Assembly: GCA_019155185.1 (NCBI GenBank)
Contig: CM032800.1
Coordinates: 12,716,001 to 12,780,000, forward strand
Direction: 5' to 3'
Source: Beaufortia kweichowensis
Lineage: Eukaryota; Chordata; Actinopteri; Cypriniformes; Gastromyzontidae
Length of the DNA stretch: 64,000 nt
Shown one piece after another: positions 1 to 12,744 of this stretch; positions within the stretch are counted from its first letter, which is position 1; every line of letters starts with the position of its first letter. Made by a program: the position numbers and the translations under genes. The notes below the pieces were generated by a model, which had not been told where the DNA came from, did not search any database, and saw nothing but the letters and a program-made list of their open reading frames with translations.

Positions 1-56
1 TATAACACCTAGCTTGAATACCTCCTCTGTCTGCATTTAAGATTATTGATCTGTCA

Positions 57-510
57 TACAGTACCAGTCAAATGTTTGGAAACACTTACTCGCTGTGGTT
101 TAGATGTTTTTCCCATTTTAGAATAGTAGTAAACTCATTAAAAATAACACAAATGTAACTGTAAGAATTATGTTGTGATGCAAACAAATAAACATGATAT
201 ATTTTATTATCTTAGTCAGCCTTTGTCTAGTATTTGTAAAACCATACATTTGACATTTTATCTTCTTGAGGTCTCAACCTGAGAAGCTTTTTAAACAACT
301 GAATTTCTATCTATGCTGGACTCTTATTGGCTGCTTTTGATTCATTATTTGCTCAAAAATAATCCATTAAAAAAATAAATAAATACACTTTTAGTTTTCT
401 AATGAAAGAAATTAATATGTTGCCACACTTATATTTTTGTCTACAAAAGTAAATGTAAACATTTAAATAAACATATTTAGTTTAAAAAACTTTTAATTTT
501 TTTACCTTTT
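57..510. mobile_element. Tc1-like MITE, copy 1 (one end degraded)
   Basis: It begins with TACAGTACCAGTCAAATG, the Tc1/mariner-like terminal repeat seen at three other places in this window. Internal words such as TAGAATAGTAGTAAACTCAT, TTGACATTTTATC and CTATGCTGGACTCTTA recur in the same order at 38656-39128 and, reversed, at 19848-20382. No transposase frame remains. The right-hand end is eroded, so 510 is approximate. Confidence 0.7.
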
Positions 511-1008
511 GTACTAAATGTCTGTGTTCAATAAAGCCACAAGAAATCGGGATAAATATATATTACACAGTTCCACACAAAAAGGTAGTGAAATATTAAA
601 GGAAAATGTATTAATCTAATTTTCAAAAATGACATTTGACAACAGTCAAGAAGAGACTTTTGAGTTTCCTACCACAGTTATTTTTGGTGTTTGATTAGAC
701 TGACCAATCAACATGTCAGCAATAAGGTTTGTTGTGATTCATTCATGACAAACCACTAGCTGCGAGTAGTAAAACACGTACAGTGATGCACAGAATCGTT
801 GGGTTAAGCGGTCATGAATAAAACACAACTCTTGACCAATCAGAATCCAAAAACTGGACTGCAACTAGTTTACTCTGCCCATGTTTACATGTGCTGTTTA
901 AATGCAGACTTGTGCAGACTATATATTCATTATAAATATATGCAATGTAATGTAATATATGCAATGCAATATAGCAAATATACAGTGCACATTGCTACCA
1001 TGCGTTTT

Positions 1009-1031
1009 ATATATATATATATATATATATA
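1009..1031. repeat. (AT)n microsatellite
   Basis: An uninterrupted TA dinucleotide run of about 23 bases after TGCGTTTT. Confidence 0.9.
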
Positions 1032-2031
1032 ATGCTACCAAAACAAAGCATTATATATAGCAGTTTGGAACAGCTTTACTATGAGAATGATGTCTAAAAT
1101 ACTACCTCAATGCCACTTTCTTATGTATAGTGTTCTGACTGATTTCTATTCATATTCACTTTATGACCGATTATGTGAAAATATCACTGAAATTTAGGAG
1201 TTTGATGAAGGATGCATCATAAACTATGCCATGCTAAAACTGTTTGTGCTTTGAGTCTGATGATTCACACACCAGCTCTGGCAACACAGACCCCAATTCC
1301 CTCTCTTAATTCAGCTTTTTATATGCACAGTCCCGCTCTGCAGAACGTAACCTTATCTACTGCCAAACACGAGCAAATAAGACTCTGAAAACATAATAAA
1401 ATAATTGTTGTTTTAATTTCCACCAGCTCTACATCCTCATTTCATTTAAGAATAACAGGGACATACTTCATAATGACTGTAAATGAACAGGCCTGACAAG
1501 TTCTTATCTGGAGACTCCTTCGGCTGGTCACTACCGACACACACGCACACACACCAGCGCATGCAGAACGCTCCCGAAACATTAGGCTAGAAATAATTAC
1601 AGAATGAACCAATTAGGAAGCCACAAAGCTAAGCCGTAAAACAAACACCCAATTAGTCTGAAACTCAATTTAGCATTCCTAGTCACAGAATCCAATCACC
1701 TCTTTAGGAAATTAATAGATGCGGTATGTACACTGACACCTTAAGTAGCACTAAATGAAAACACAAGCTATAGCTGTATGAACAAATGTGGCTGTCACAA
1801 TACAAACAAATCTGAGCCAATGTTGATACGTATTTGAACACATGAGCCAGTAAACAGATGTGAGTAACAATTAATCATATACAGTGAAGAGAGTAAATAC
1901 TGTTATATTTTAAGGCTGCAATCTGTAACTTTTGCCTATCCATCACTTTCTATTGTATGTTTAAAAGATAAAATTGCAGATAAATTAGATAAATAATGTT
2001 TCTGTTTAAATCTAATAAACTCAACATGTTT

Positions 2032-2067
2032 GTTCAAGGCTCAGGTTTGGATGTAGGATTAAGGAAC
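2032..2067 (+). repeat. 36-bp inverted repeat, left arm
   Basis: The 36 bases from GTTCAAGGCT to ATTAAGGAAC match the reverse complement of 2924-2959 at 35 of 36 positions. About 860 bases separate the arms. Confidence 0.85.
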
Positions 2068-2721
2068 TGAAAATAACATTACATCACTCTGCGACAAATA
2101 CTGAGAAACAAACCTGTTTGTCTATCTGTTCGGTTGTTTGTGTGACCTGACCATTAATAGCACAGCACGACCTGATTTATTCAGGTATGTGTCACGACAT
2201 CATGGTACAGGCTTTGCCACAAAGTCCACACTTCCATGTGCTTAAAGCATCAATCCAAAGTTCTCAGCTCTCCTTTCTCAACCTCCCTAATCCACAACAT
2301 TCACGTCCACCTGCCAATAAACGCACATAACCTACTATAATGGAAAAGAGCAATTTAGCCACTTCTATTTCAAGCATTGAGAGCCACTCTTTAAACTCTA
2401 ATGGACTCCTAAAGCACAACAGAACTGTGTCACACAGGCTTTTATTTTAGCATACCTCTGATCCGAGGGCTTCGAGGAAGACTTCCAGAAGTATTCGTGC
2501 CGGGATGCAGCACACAACCGATGATTTTAAGCAGTTGTGAAACGTTTGCACGCACCCATCGAGGTATACAATCATGTACACACAGAAAAACAATAAATAA
2601 TGTATTTGTAGAAGCACATAATTCCAGGAGCATAGGGTGACCAGCATCTTGTTTTATATCTTAAAGCTTTGATTTAAATTACAGGAGAAATCTAAAAGAT
2701 ATCTAAAATCTAAAAGTCTAA

Positions 2722-2906
2722 AAGATAAAAATTCTTTCATCATTTATTCACGCTCAAGTCATTTTAAACCTGTATGACACAATAGAAGATATTTTAAAAA
2801 ATGCTGGTAATCAAACAACACTGACCCCTATTGACTTCTGTTGTATGAACAGACATTTCACAAAATATCTTCTTTTGTGTTACACAGAAAAAAAAGAGTC
2901 ATAATA
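2722..2906. mobile_element. Foldback MITE (TTAA family), truncated copy
   Basis: It contains ATTCTTTCATCATTTATTCA, AAACCTGTATGACA, GACTTCTGTTGTATG and ATCTTCTTTTGTGTT in the order seen in the intact copy at 12745-13026. Both outer TTAA-flanked ends are lost. Confidence 0.65.
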
Positions 2907-2923
2907 GAAAAAGAGTCATTTTG

Positions 2924-2959
2924 GTTCCTTAATCCTACATCCAAACCTGAGACTTGAAC
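2924..2959 (-). repeat. 36-bp inverted repeat, right arm
   Basis: Reverse-complement partner of 2032-2067 with one mismatch. It is bracketed by a separate 36-base direct repeat (2871-2906 and 2961-2996) that also differs at one base, suggesting insertion next to or into a duplicated segment of the foldback MITE. Confidence 0.85.
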
Positions 2960-4018
2960 ATCTTTTGTGTTAAACAGAAAAAAAAGAGTCATAATAAGGT
3001 TCTGAACAACATTTAGATGTACAAAAGGATGTAATGTAGCTCTACAATTGGCTCAAACGTGGTATCTTCAGACAATGTTATTTTGCTTCACACTGTTTGG
3101 AAAGTAGTGTATTTCATGTCTAAAGCACGGCTAAAACTGTAGTTGTGATAGACCTGATTTCAGATATATAAGGCATATTCAGGCATATAAATAGCGTTCT
3201 AAACAAACTTATGGTAGATAAGGCACTTAATGACAGAATAAATGAAACAATACCAAAAATTGCAATAAACAAGGTGTAATGAGACAAGCGAAAGATTCCC
3301 AGACTCCCTCAAAAACTAAAAATAATCCACCTGCACCCTAAATTGTTTTTCAAAAGGGCAGAACAGCATTATTGGTGGTTTATTGTATACCGTGTGTCCC
3401 ACTAAATTCTGAGTATTTCGCTAGTCATAACTTGATAACCTTCAGCGTGTCTGACATCATTTCCTTGTGTAAATGTTAAGTGAAAGGAAGCTGAAACGAG
3501 TCTGAAAAACTTTCAATTTCCAGTATGTCTCCCTTTGTTTTTCTCCATTTTGTCTCATTTCTCCTTGAGCTGCAGTTGTACTGTGACCGTGAGAGTGTTA
3601 AATTAGGATGAAAGATGGGCAAAGTATATCTTTAACCTCTCCTGAAGGAATAGTATCTTCACTCATCTGGTCTGCTGAATGTACAGTACACACAGGATTA
3701 ATTAAAACAGCCGGACGAAAGGACAATGTGCCGGATGGTTACCAATTAGCATAAGAACGGCAATATCCAACAGGGAGGCCATGGCTGTGGGGTCTCTAAT
3801 CTTATTCAATATGTCACACGCAACTGTACTGTAAAATCTTTTTATGTTCTTTATCACACACATTCTATACACTGAGGTAGACGCAACACTGATGCACACT
3901 CAACAACGACTTGGCAGTCAGTGTTTGGGATTGAGAATAGAATCATATTCATGCACAGGTCCTGAGCTTGGTGAAACATGCCATCTGAATCATACATCTT
4001 AAATCAGCCTTTAAAATA

Positions 4019-4090
4019 TGCTTCCTGAATCCATCACACTTTCTGAATCATGCTTCCTGAATCCATCACACATCTAAATCATGCTTCCTA
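4019..4090. repeat. Short tandem repeat, ~31-bp period
   Basis: ATGCTTCCTGAATCCATCAC occurs twice and ATGCTTCCT a third time, spaced 31 bases apart. Confidence 0.7.
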
Positions 4091-4359
4091 TCTCATTCCG
4101 TTCATAAAATGAATCTTCTCTGATCTCCTCTAGAGGCCAGTGCTGTATAGACACTAACACTTTATTTTTTATGTATTGAGTCAGCAAAGCTGATGTCTTG
4201 TTCTCTCCGCTGAAACTTCACCGGGTCACAGCAGGGGATTATGGGATGGATATGGAGGAAGATGTGATTATCAATAAAAGCCCAGACAAACAAGGCTGAG
4301 TCAATATAAACTCCTTACTTGTAAAATAGAGTCACACACAACCACAAATAATATCTCAC

Positions 4360-4432
4360 CTATGGTGTCTCCTTGTTCATGCACCATGCCGGCCAAGTCC
4401 TTCATAATCTGATTAACGTCCAGCATGTCTCT
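4360..4432 (-). CDS. tsnare1: TSNARE1 coding exon 8 (SNARE motif, zero layer)
   Basis: Residues 205-228 plus the first base of codon 229. The translation begins RDMLDVNQIMKDLAGMVHEQ and continues GDTI. It matches the Qa-SNARE core of syntaxin 12 and human TSNARE1 (LDVNQI.KDLA.MV.EQG). The zero-layer glutamine is Gln224. The acceptor is TGTTTTTGCAG and the donor is ATAG|gtgaga, phase 1. The following exon, expected to continue with a SIEA-type stretch and a C-terminal membrane anchor, was looked for between 1 and 4359 on the minus strand and not found. It presumably lies outside the window. Confidence 0.94.
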
Positions 4433-5559
4433 CTGCAAAAACAAAGCAGAGGTTAAAGCTTAGCGATGAGTCAACCGCACTCCAAGGTGTTCTCAAGAGC
4501 TCTTCAATGCAGTCTCATGCATCGTGTATTACTTTAAATAAATCAAAAACAAATAAAGCAGAACGATAGAACAGAAAGGGATCTTAATGAACATCAATTA
4601 GATGTTCTCACACAATAACAGTGGTTAATACCTTTATGTGTTTGCACTTAAATCAGTACAGCAGTGGTTAAGCGTGGGACCGAACTAGTTTGCTTTGTTG
4701 CACTCCATGCTTTTGTAATTTACTTTGGATTAAAGCATTTGCTAGATGTCTAATGTAAAAACAACTATGTTAAAACTAAATCTCCACCTTCTCTGGAGCT
4801 GTTTCATGTCAAACTTCTATTCTCTCTGCCCAGGCCTAAAGCAACATGAAGGCTTCAAAACCCTCAGTCTATCTCCCCCTCACAGGCCTTTTTTTGTCCA
4901 TACACAAACCCATGGAAGTGCAGCTGGGTTGGTGGAGCTGAAACCATTGAGCCATTCATCACAGGTGTCTGCAATTGTTTGGGAAACTGGCAGCCATCCT
5001 GGCTCTTGGCACAAACCATTAGGCCGGAGCCAAAATGGCCCCTAGCAAACACCACATTACTAAAGACTTTCTGCATTTTGTCGACACAATCACAGGGCAA
5101 CATATTTATTTTAACCACCAAGGTGCTTGTGCCATTTACATTTAGTCTGCAGTCACAAACGAGATGTGGAGTGTCATTACACTTGATTATTTATTAGCGA
5201 GGAACAAAGTAAGGAGAAACTAGTCAAAATGTAGTCAGATTGTAAGTTCATCTACTGTAACGTAATGTATGAAACGGCTTCTTCAGTAAATACCTCTCTG
5301 TGGTGTTGTATCCCCTTTGAGAATTGGGTTCGTAGCCAACAGGCGCTAAATTCAGAATAAATCAAAGCACAAGTCATAACCGTCACAATTCAGCACACTG
5401 AAAGGAGTCTGGGGGAAACGTCTGATGAAATATTAAGAAATTACCTAAATGACCTAAACAAACTTTCCTGTACTTTAACTTCCAGACAAAATGATTTGCT
5501 GCTGTATTTGTCAACGTTTTCTCCCAGGGACCCAATTTGAGCAGTATATTATACATACA

Positions 5560-5802
5560 TGACCCTGCCTGAGAAAGTCAGCTAAAGTCATTTTTTACCG
5601 TTTACTACATAAAATTATTCTAAATAATGTTAAAAACATTATGCTAAAATATAACCTTGATATCTTTAATACTAACCGAGTAAGATTATGTAAAAAATTT
5701 TAATCACAGTGAAATTAATAGGCGAAATCAAATTTTAATGCTCATTTTCTCAGAATTCGATTTTCAGACTTTAGACTGACTTTAGTCAGTGCATTGGGTA
5801 AC
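5560..5802 (+). mobile_element. MITE with TGACCC ends, copy 1
   Basis: Starts TGACCCTGCCTGAG followed by GCTAAAGTC and ends with GACTTTAGTCAGTGCATTGG then GTAAC, a diverged inverted terminal repeat. The interior (ACATAAAATTATTCTA, TTGATATCTTTAA, TTAATAGG, GAGAATTAG-like words) matches the reverse complement of 50679-50860 throughout. Confidence 0.65.
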
Positions 5803-7612
5803 ATGAGCTAATGAAGCAAGATGACGTTCTATAGACTCAATAGCAATTAGAAAAATAGAAAAACTAGAAAAAAATAGTAGTTTTTGCTTATTAATTGAGA
5901 TTTTTTTTGCCTTACACATCCATGGCATATCTGAATATAGTCAATCCATTTAGAAACTTTTCTGACTGAATACTGACATTTCTTTTTTGGTTTGAGGTTA
6001 AAAATGCTGGTGTGAATGCCAAGTGATTTACACGATTAAATGTATTGGATCAAAATAACCAAGAGAACTGAATTAAAAGTGTGAACACACCCCATAAATA
6101 AACACACACAATAATGTACACTTTCAGTCTGCATCAAACAATACCTTTTCACCAATTTTCACCAAGTACCTAAGGAATAACAACATCTTTTATCGTTTAC
6201 TGTATGCTACTATTTAAATAGAAAAAGAGCATGTCCAAATGTCAAACAGATCAGACAGCTGATCTTATTTCTAGCATTGTGATTTTGTTTGTTGTCACAC
6301 ATCAAACGGTTTTTACTTAAAACAGAAAGAAAGAGATACAGAGAGAGAGAACAAACACAGATCTGATTGGAGACAAAGGGTCTTTCTTTGTTTTATTAGA
6401 TATAAAATGTCAGACGTCTGCCGACTCTGACACAGCACAAGTCCTTTTGACAGGAGTTGCAGATACACAATTAAATGTGAAGACCGATAAGGCTACAGAT
6501 GTCACGAAAGAAACACACTTCCAAACAGAAGATGATTGTCACTTCTATGAACACAACAAGCCGGGAAGTTTTGCAGGAGCTGTGACTGACAGGGCCAAAT
6601 GTAAGAGTGACTGTAAACCATCAGAAAGGAGGAAGAGAGGGAATGGAAATGAGGAATTATGTAATTATTTGTAATTTGCGTCTACTACGGACACAATATA
6701 AAACATACTGTGATATATAGTCCGGCATGACTTCTGTTATCTCTTCTGTAAAGTCAAAAGAGAGCCCTCTTGTGTTACACCAACATCACAACTGCTCCTA
6801 AGTCATCTGTTAATCACAGACGTTCAGAAAACAAGGTCAAACGCAGAATTTAAGCTGTCCAACAAATGACCACTCAATAACACATTTAAAAATAATGAAT
6901 AAAAGATAATAATAAAATGGACTTGTGTGTTTAAAGCTTAGAGCGGTCATTTCAGCCAGACATTTAACCACAGGTTACCCAGAGGGACTGTCTCCATAAT
7001 ATTGCTGTGTGTCTAATTTTAGTATAGTTGCTAAATAGATGCTAAATGGTTATGTACTTGAAATAAAAGTACATGAAGCTTCCACAATTCAGCTCTGAGG
7101 AAAATGGTTTCTGTTACTAAATAAGGAATATGTTGCTTTTATTCCAAATGTGTTTTTGTACACCCTGTTCTGAGTCCCTGATGTATCATTACAGAACATA
7201 TTAACAGCAAGACCTCTGAAATGACCATAACTAAAGGGCAAAAGCTCAAAATGGCAGTCAATATGTTGCCTCACAAGCTTAAAAATATATAATAATGTTG
7301 AAATCACGGAATTCACCAAAGAAAAAATATCATGGTCAGTATTTTGCGTTGTTTTCCGGCAGAAATTTCTGAATATAAATGACACTGTGTAGATAATAAG
7401 ATAAAAGGATGTGAGAAAAGTGTTGTTATCTTGGGTGAGAAAAGAACTATTTTAATAGAGTACACTGAAATAAATTTGTCTTTAACCCACTGGCAAAATA
7501 GTCTTTCTTCTTCTTTTAACCATTTCCCCTCACTAGATTTGGTTACAGTTACGCTTAAAAGAAGCAGAGAAACAAAATAATAACCTTTCCAATGGGGTAA
7601 AATAAACCAAAT

Positions 7613-7906
7613 TTAACCTGATAACTGTCACTGCACATGATAATTCACATGAAAATCCCAACTACAATTTTTTTTAATTTTATTTGAGGTATTTTTAAAA
7701 ATACTTACAAGCAATTAATTAACATTAACATTTTTATATATTTATTTATGTTTATAGTTTTTTTTAAACATTTATTCTTCAGTCTTAGACCTTTCCATCA
7801 ATATATAGTTTGTCATGATCAGATTACAATTCAACTATGAAATATTAAAGTGAATAGAAAAAACATAAGTGTTCCTCCTGAGGAACAGTGACACTTAACA
7901 GGTTAT
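7613..7906 (+). mobile_element. MITE, left member of an inverted pair
   Basis: Begins TTAACCTGATAACTGTCACT and ends with AGTGACACTTAACAGGTTAT, imperfect inverted terminal repeats. Near its right end lies GTTCCTCCTGAGGAAC, an almost perfect 16-base palindrome. The same element occurs in reverse at 9012-9323. Confidence 0.65.
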
Positions 7907-9011
7907 CTTGTGCAATTTTAGTTTTAAAGAAAAACAAGACAAAATGTTATTTCCAGAATGACTTTTTAAGTGAAATTCTTATTCCTGTGCCCTTTTAAAG
8001 CGAACTTATTAAATTTACAGGAAATAAGACTGAGCCACATGCAATATGTTTGCAATGAAAAAACCTAAAATAGCTTGAGGTCCAATCAAAGGGCCTTACT
8101 CAGGGATGGGAACCTTACAGTGCTAAATACTGTATCAACGCAGTGTTTGTGGTCCAGAAACAATGCAGCGTTCATATGCGTTTACACGAGTTGAAATGTG
8201 GCCTGGATGATGCAGACATGGTACACTGGGTGAAGATAATGTGATATGACTACCCTCTGCGTTTCTGATTTCAAATTCTCTCACTGAACTCTGCACGTAT
8301 CAAAGCTTCCCCGGGGCTAACAACCTGAAATCTCCATATTTAGAAGCCGCCAGCTGGGCGTGTGTAACTCCGAGAGTGTGTTAGAAAGTATAGTTTGAAC
8401 TGCGTATGATAGAAGCAGAACAGTCGGCTGGTGGCTGATAGCTTCATAATAGCTTGTGAAAAGGAGCGTTGAGTCACACTGGTAGACAATCAGCTGTGAG
8501 AGATCTGACCATCAGAAATAAGTGAGTGAAGGAGCTGTAGCGGGGGGAAGAAACAGGTGAGATAAGACACGGTCGATAGTCGCAAAGCAGGTGAAACAGT
8601 GGAATATCTGATTAAGGCGGTATCATAAATCATCACAGGTGCTTTCCTATCAACAGGGCAAGACAGAGGATTTTTTTAAGATTAGAATTGATCACTTTTA
8701 AGGGGACACCCTGTATAGATTGTAATAGGGCACTGGGGCAGATAAAATTTGCCGTTGGTGGAGATAATCACATAGGTTTAATTAAATGTGGAACCACAGC
8801 ACAATAATGGTAGGCGGTGATATCGACGTCTGGATAAACAATTAAAGGGCCTAAGAACTTTTATCTGCAAGATCAAGTGTTGATTTTTACATCAAAGAAG
8901 ACCAGGGCAAGTTGTCACATTTAGAACGCCAATGAATTTGTTTATGAAGATTTTTTGCATAGGCATTATATTCTTTTAGATTATTATCTATTTAGTAAAT
9001 AATACAATACA

Positions 9012-9323
9012 TTTTAACCTTAACTGTCACCGTTCCTCAGGAGGAACACCTGAGCTATTTCTCTATTCACTTCTCTATTAACATGTCATAGTTAAATTCT
9101 AATCCAATCATGACAAACTATATATTTAATAAACTCAAGAATAAACATTTGACAAATTTTCATAACAATAAACAAACAAAACTAAAAAAATGTTTTGGTA
9201 ATGATATTAAAAAAAAAAAAATAAATGGTGATAAAAAATAATGTAAAACATTTAAATATTTAAAATGTATAGTTCATTTTCATGTGTATGGTCAATATGT
9301 GCAGTGTCGGTTATCAGGTTAAA
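9012..9323 (-). mobile_element. MITE, right member of an inverted pair
   Basis: Reverse-oriented relative of 7613-7906. Shared words (read on the minus strand) include TATAGTTTGTCATGAT, GTTCCTCCTGAGGAAC and TTTAACCTGATAACC. About 1.1 kb of unremarkable sequence separates the two. Confidence 0.65.
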
Positions 9324-11149
9324 CTAAATACAGTGACAGCATATAGAGTAAAATGTGACATCTTGCCCCGATTACCATTACCTCAGAACAAATAAAATCG
9401 TCATTTAAATTCAGTAAATAAAAGAAAGTTGTACTTTTACTCCACGACTGTGTTTGCAGTTAGATAAAGGCAGTGCGGCGTTGAATGTCAATCTAAAGCA
9501 CCTCTGTTTAGTTTACTGCCACATCAATGCACTGCTTAAATTCTATATGAAATTCATATGCTGCTAGTGTGTTAGTCATCACTGGCTTGAAGCATTTGTC
9601 ATTAATCTAGTCATCCATCCGTCTACTCTGCTGCACGTCTCCTCAGCTGCCCACATCCCAAACAGAGCCTACAGCTGTTCTACCTTTCCAAATGCCAGTC
9701 TCTCTCTTATTCAAACTCCAACCGACCCCCTGTATAAATGCTAAACCAGGTAACATGGTTCAATGCCACTTCCGGTGACTGTACTTTAGTCATAAATCAA
9801 ACACAAAGAAATAACACCATTTCAAAAATCCATTAGAGATTGGCTTTAAAATGCTAATTCTTGCTTTCTCCTTTGAAAGGCTATATATATAGCCATGCAC
9901 TTTCTTAGAAAGGTGATTCATGTTTGTGTAACATTTCCTTTTTACTTTATGTAAAGTATGTTACTTTACATACTTTTCTGTGTTGATGTCAAACTGACAT
10001 CTGCTGCAAAATCCAACAGCTCAACTTGTCATTATTACAAGCTTACCATTGCAAATCAGGGTAAGGGGACAGTTTTGTAGACCTAAATGAATCAATATTT
10101 CAGTGTTGACCTATACAGCCAACGCGGCCCGTGATGTCAGTCAAACTCAGTATCAGATTACTAAGCTTAAGCACACTGTCAAGTCTGGATGTTTCCATCT
10201 GGTGACATCATGTTTTGTGTGACCCCATACAGTACATGCCCAAAGCAACATCACACACTTCAACGGAGCTGTAATACAATAGTACGGCCTCTGTCTCTGA
10301 AAGTACAGTACAAAAACACAAACAAATCGTATCAACATATAACCATCAAAGTAGTACAGTGTACATTTTTACTCCTTTTAAAAACCTGCTTTGAAACCAT
10401 TATCCAGTCTTATCTTTGTGTTACTCAGCTCCTCTTTCCTTTTAAAAATGTTCTTTAGTATCTCTTTGTGTCCCGTGTTTTCCTAGGAGGCATAATTAGA
10501 CTTACGTAAGGGCGTTTTCCCTGAGAAAGTAATATCACAAAGCAATCTGCAGAATTTGTTTGTAATAATGTCAAGGGAGAGTGCTGCTCATAAAGGCTGA
10601 TTTTACCAAACAAGACAAAAATAAAAGCGCATATTGTTTTAGCGTGATGGCTGTACTGATGGCTGTCGTTGTTGCTCTGGCAGTATTTGAGATGAGTACG
10701 CCAGCTAAGCTAGTGCCTGGGGAGACATGGGCTAATTATTCTCGGTGAGTACGTTTTGTTTTGGGACGGGAGGTTGCTCGTCTCTATGCTGTATTTGCCG
10801 TGCTAACACAGAAGGCTTTGATCTTTGCCAGTCTAACAGCTTCAGTGCATTTAAATTGGCAGCTTATTTACTGCGTGATTGTTAAAGCTCACATGATTCA
10901 GGGAACAGGTGGGTATGTGCAGTTGGTCCGAAGACTTGAACAATACTCTGACAGAAGGGTACTAAAAATCCAGCTGTCTATAAAAACAATCGTATATACG
11001 TGAGGCTTAGCTCACAATGATCTTGGCTTAAGTAAAAAGAATAGTTTGGACTGGAACAACTAAAAAGCACCACACCAACTTGATCCGTAGAATAAATAGT
11101 AATATAAAAAAGTCAGTGGAATTTATACTCTACAGTCATTTTATTGTAT

Positions 11150-11355
11150 TGTATTTTTGCACAAACCAGTAAATAGAGAAGAGATGACTCTTCTAAGAAC
11201 GTAATTTGTACATTTATGAGAAATTTTATTTTATTCTGAAAACTTTGAGAGAGACATCGCATGGGATGAAAAATGATGAATTATGATGAAAAACTTTGGT
11301 AAAAAGTTACATTTTTCATGGTAAGGTTTACATTTGCATATAATTACTTTGCAAA
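11150..11355. repeat. Dispersed AT-rich repeat, copy 1
   Basis: Shares GCACAAACCA, GAGATGACTCTTC and TTTTTCATGGTAAGGTT followed by ACATTTGCAT, in order, with 54880-55260. A related copy is at 16010-16310. The family is not named. Confidence 0.45.
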
Positions 11356-12744
11356 TGACCAATCAGCATTAATACTTGTTTTATTTGACATTATAACAAT
11401 TGTATTTAGTCATGTTTTATGATTTACATGTCAATACAATCAATAACATATGCAAGGTCACTCCATTGCTAATATAAGTCTCTGTGTCTTAAAAACACAA
11501 AAATAAAAATAAGAAAATAAAATTAGAAAAAAATCTAAAAAATTACAAATACAAATGAGATCTTGCTGAAAAAGCATTATATTTAGCTTCTGAGCTCTTA
11601 TTGGTGCAGTACAAAACCAAATATGTTATTCCAAACATGTTCTCTTCAGTTTCTCCCTTTTTACTCGCTCAGATAAATGTGTTTAACGCTGATATGAGAT
11701 CCACCACCACCACAAACCCCCCCACCCGGCCCAAAGGCAACGGGCAACAGGACGCTGTGTCACAGCAGAAAAACTGTTAAGCAGATTTACGCGCACGCTT
11801 ACAGCCCCAAAAAAACGATGACATTTCTGCTGAGAGCTTAAGCGTGAAACGTCTCTTTCTGCCCTTGCTGAATAAACGGTTTATAATGTAAAATCAAATG
11901 TTTCCTCTCCGTCACAGCCCAAGGACCTCAAAGCGCACACTGCCAGGACACAAAGCGGGTTTGTGTGTACGTGCGTCTTTTCCGCAGGAAGGAAGAAGAT
12001 GGAAGGGGGAGTGTTGTGTGTCATCCTCTTGATGAGGATTGAAATATAATTTTTACGAGTATTTTGATACACACTCTCTGCATCTGAATGTAAGCTGCTC
12101 GAAAGCACTTGCTATCGATTGTGACGCAGAAACCACAACACAAACATATTCAGAAACGGAGCACAGGGACACACAATAAAGGCGATGGCGAATGCTAAAG
12201 AAGACAAGACAGATATTAATGTTGAAAAAAGGTATAGAAATTACTTTCAGAAAAACAAATCAATACAGCATTGTAGCATCAGACTGAGCCTCTTGGTTAG
12301 GTTGTAAAAGCCTTTTAGTGTGAGATGATAAAGGAGGTCTGTGTCTGTACAGGAATGGGGATCGTGAAGAATTTAATCATTTTAGTTCAGTTTTCTGCAT
12401 CCTGTATTCCAGTTCTTTCATGATTGCATTAAGGATTGCTTTAGTAACTTAAGAAGAAATATTTTGAAAAATCAAACTATTTATATCACCTTCAAGTACA
12501 TTGCTGAAAGTTTGACAATTTTAGATTTCAACAGAACAGATTTACTGTTACAAATCAGAAATAAATTTAATACAATTCTTGTAAAATGTGTGTATGCCCT
12601 TTTTGAGGTTGCATAAATCCAAAAATTGTTCCTAACTCTAAAGTGAATGACATAAATTCTAACTCTGAAAACAGAAACTTTCACTACACACCGTGATATA
12701 AACAACCACTATATAACTAAACTTTACTGTAGGTCTTACAAGCC

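Larger units (their letters stand above)
1..4359 (-). other. TSNARE1 intron 8 (part), no coding exon seen
   Basis: Intron sequence downstream of exon 8, leaving the window at base 1. It holds a Tc1-like MITE (57-~510), an (AT)n tract, a foldback MITE copy around 2722-2906, a short 31-base-period tandem repeat at 4019-4090 and an A/T-rich block with repeated TAAT/ATTA words (about 1575-1700). The open frames at 2442-2647 have a donor-like GAG|gtatgc end but no SNARE similarity and no good acceptor. Confidence 0.6.

Noticed and set aside
2442..2647. Minus-strand frames ending at a donor-like GAG|gtatgc, considered as the next TSNARE1 exon
   Set aside because: The translation has no SNARE or membrane-anchor similarity, there is no convincing acceptor, and the required phase-1 continuation is not met.
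6447..6674. 75-codon plus-strand frame with charged composition
   Set aside because: No recognised similarity, and it lies inside the intron of a well-supported gene on the other strand without splice context.
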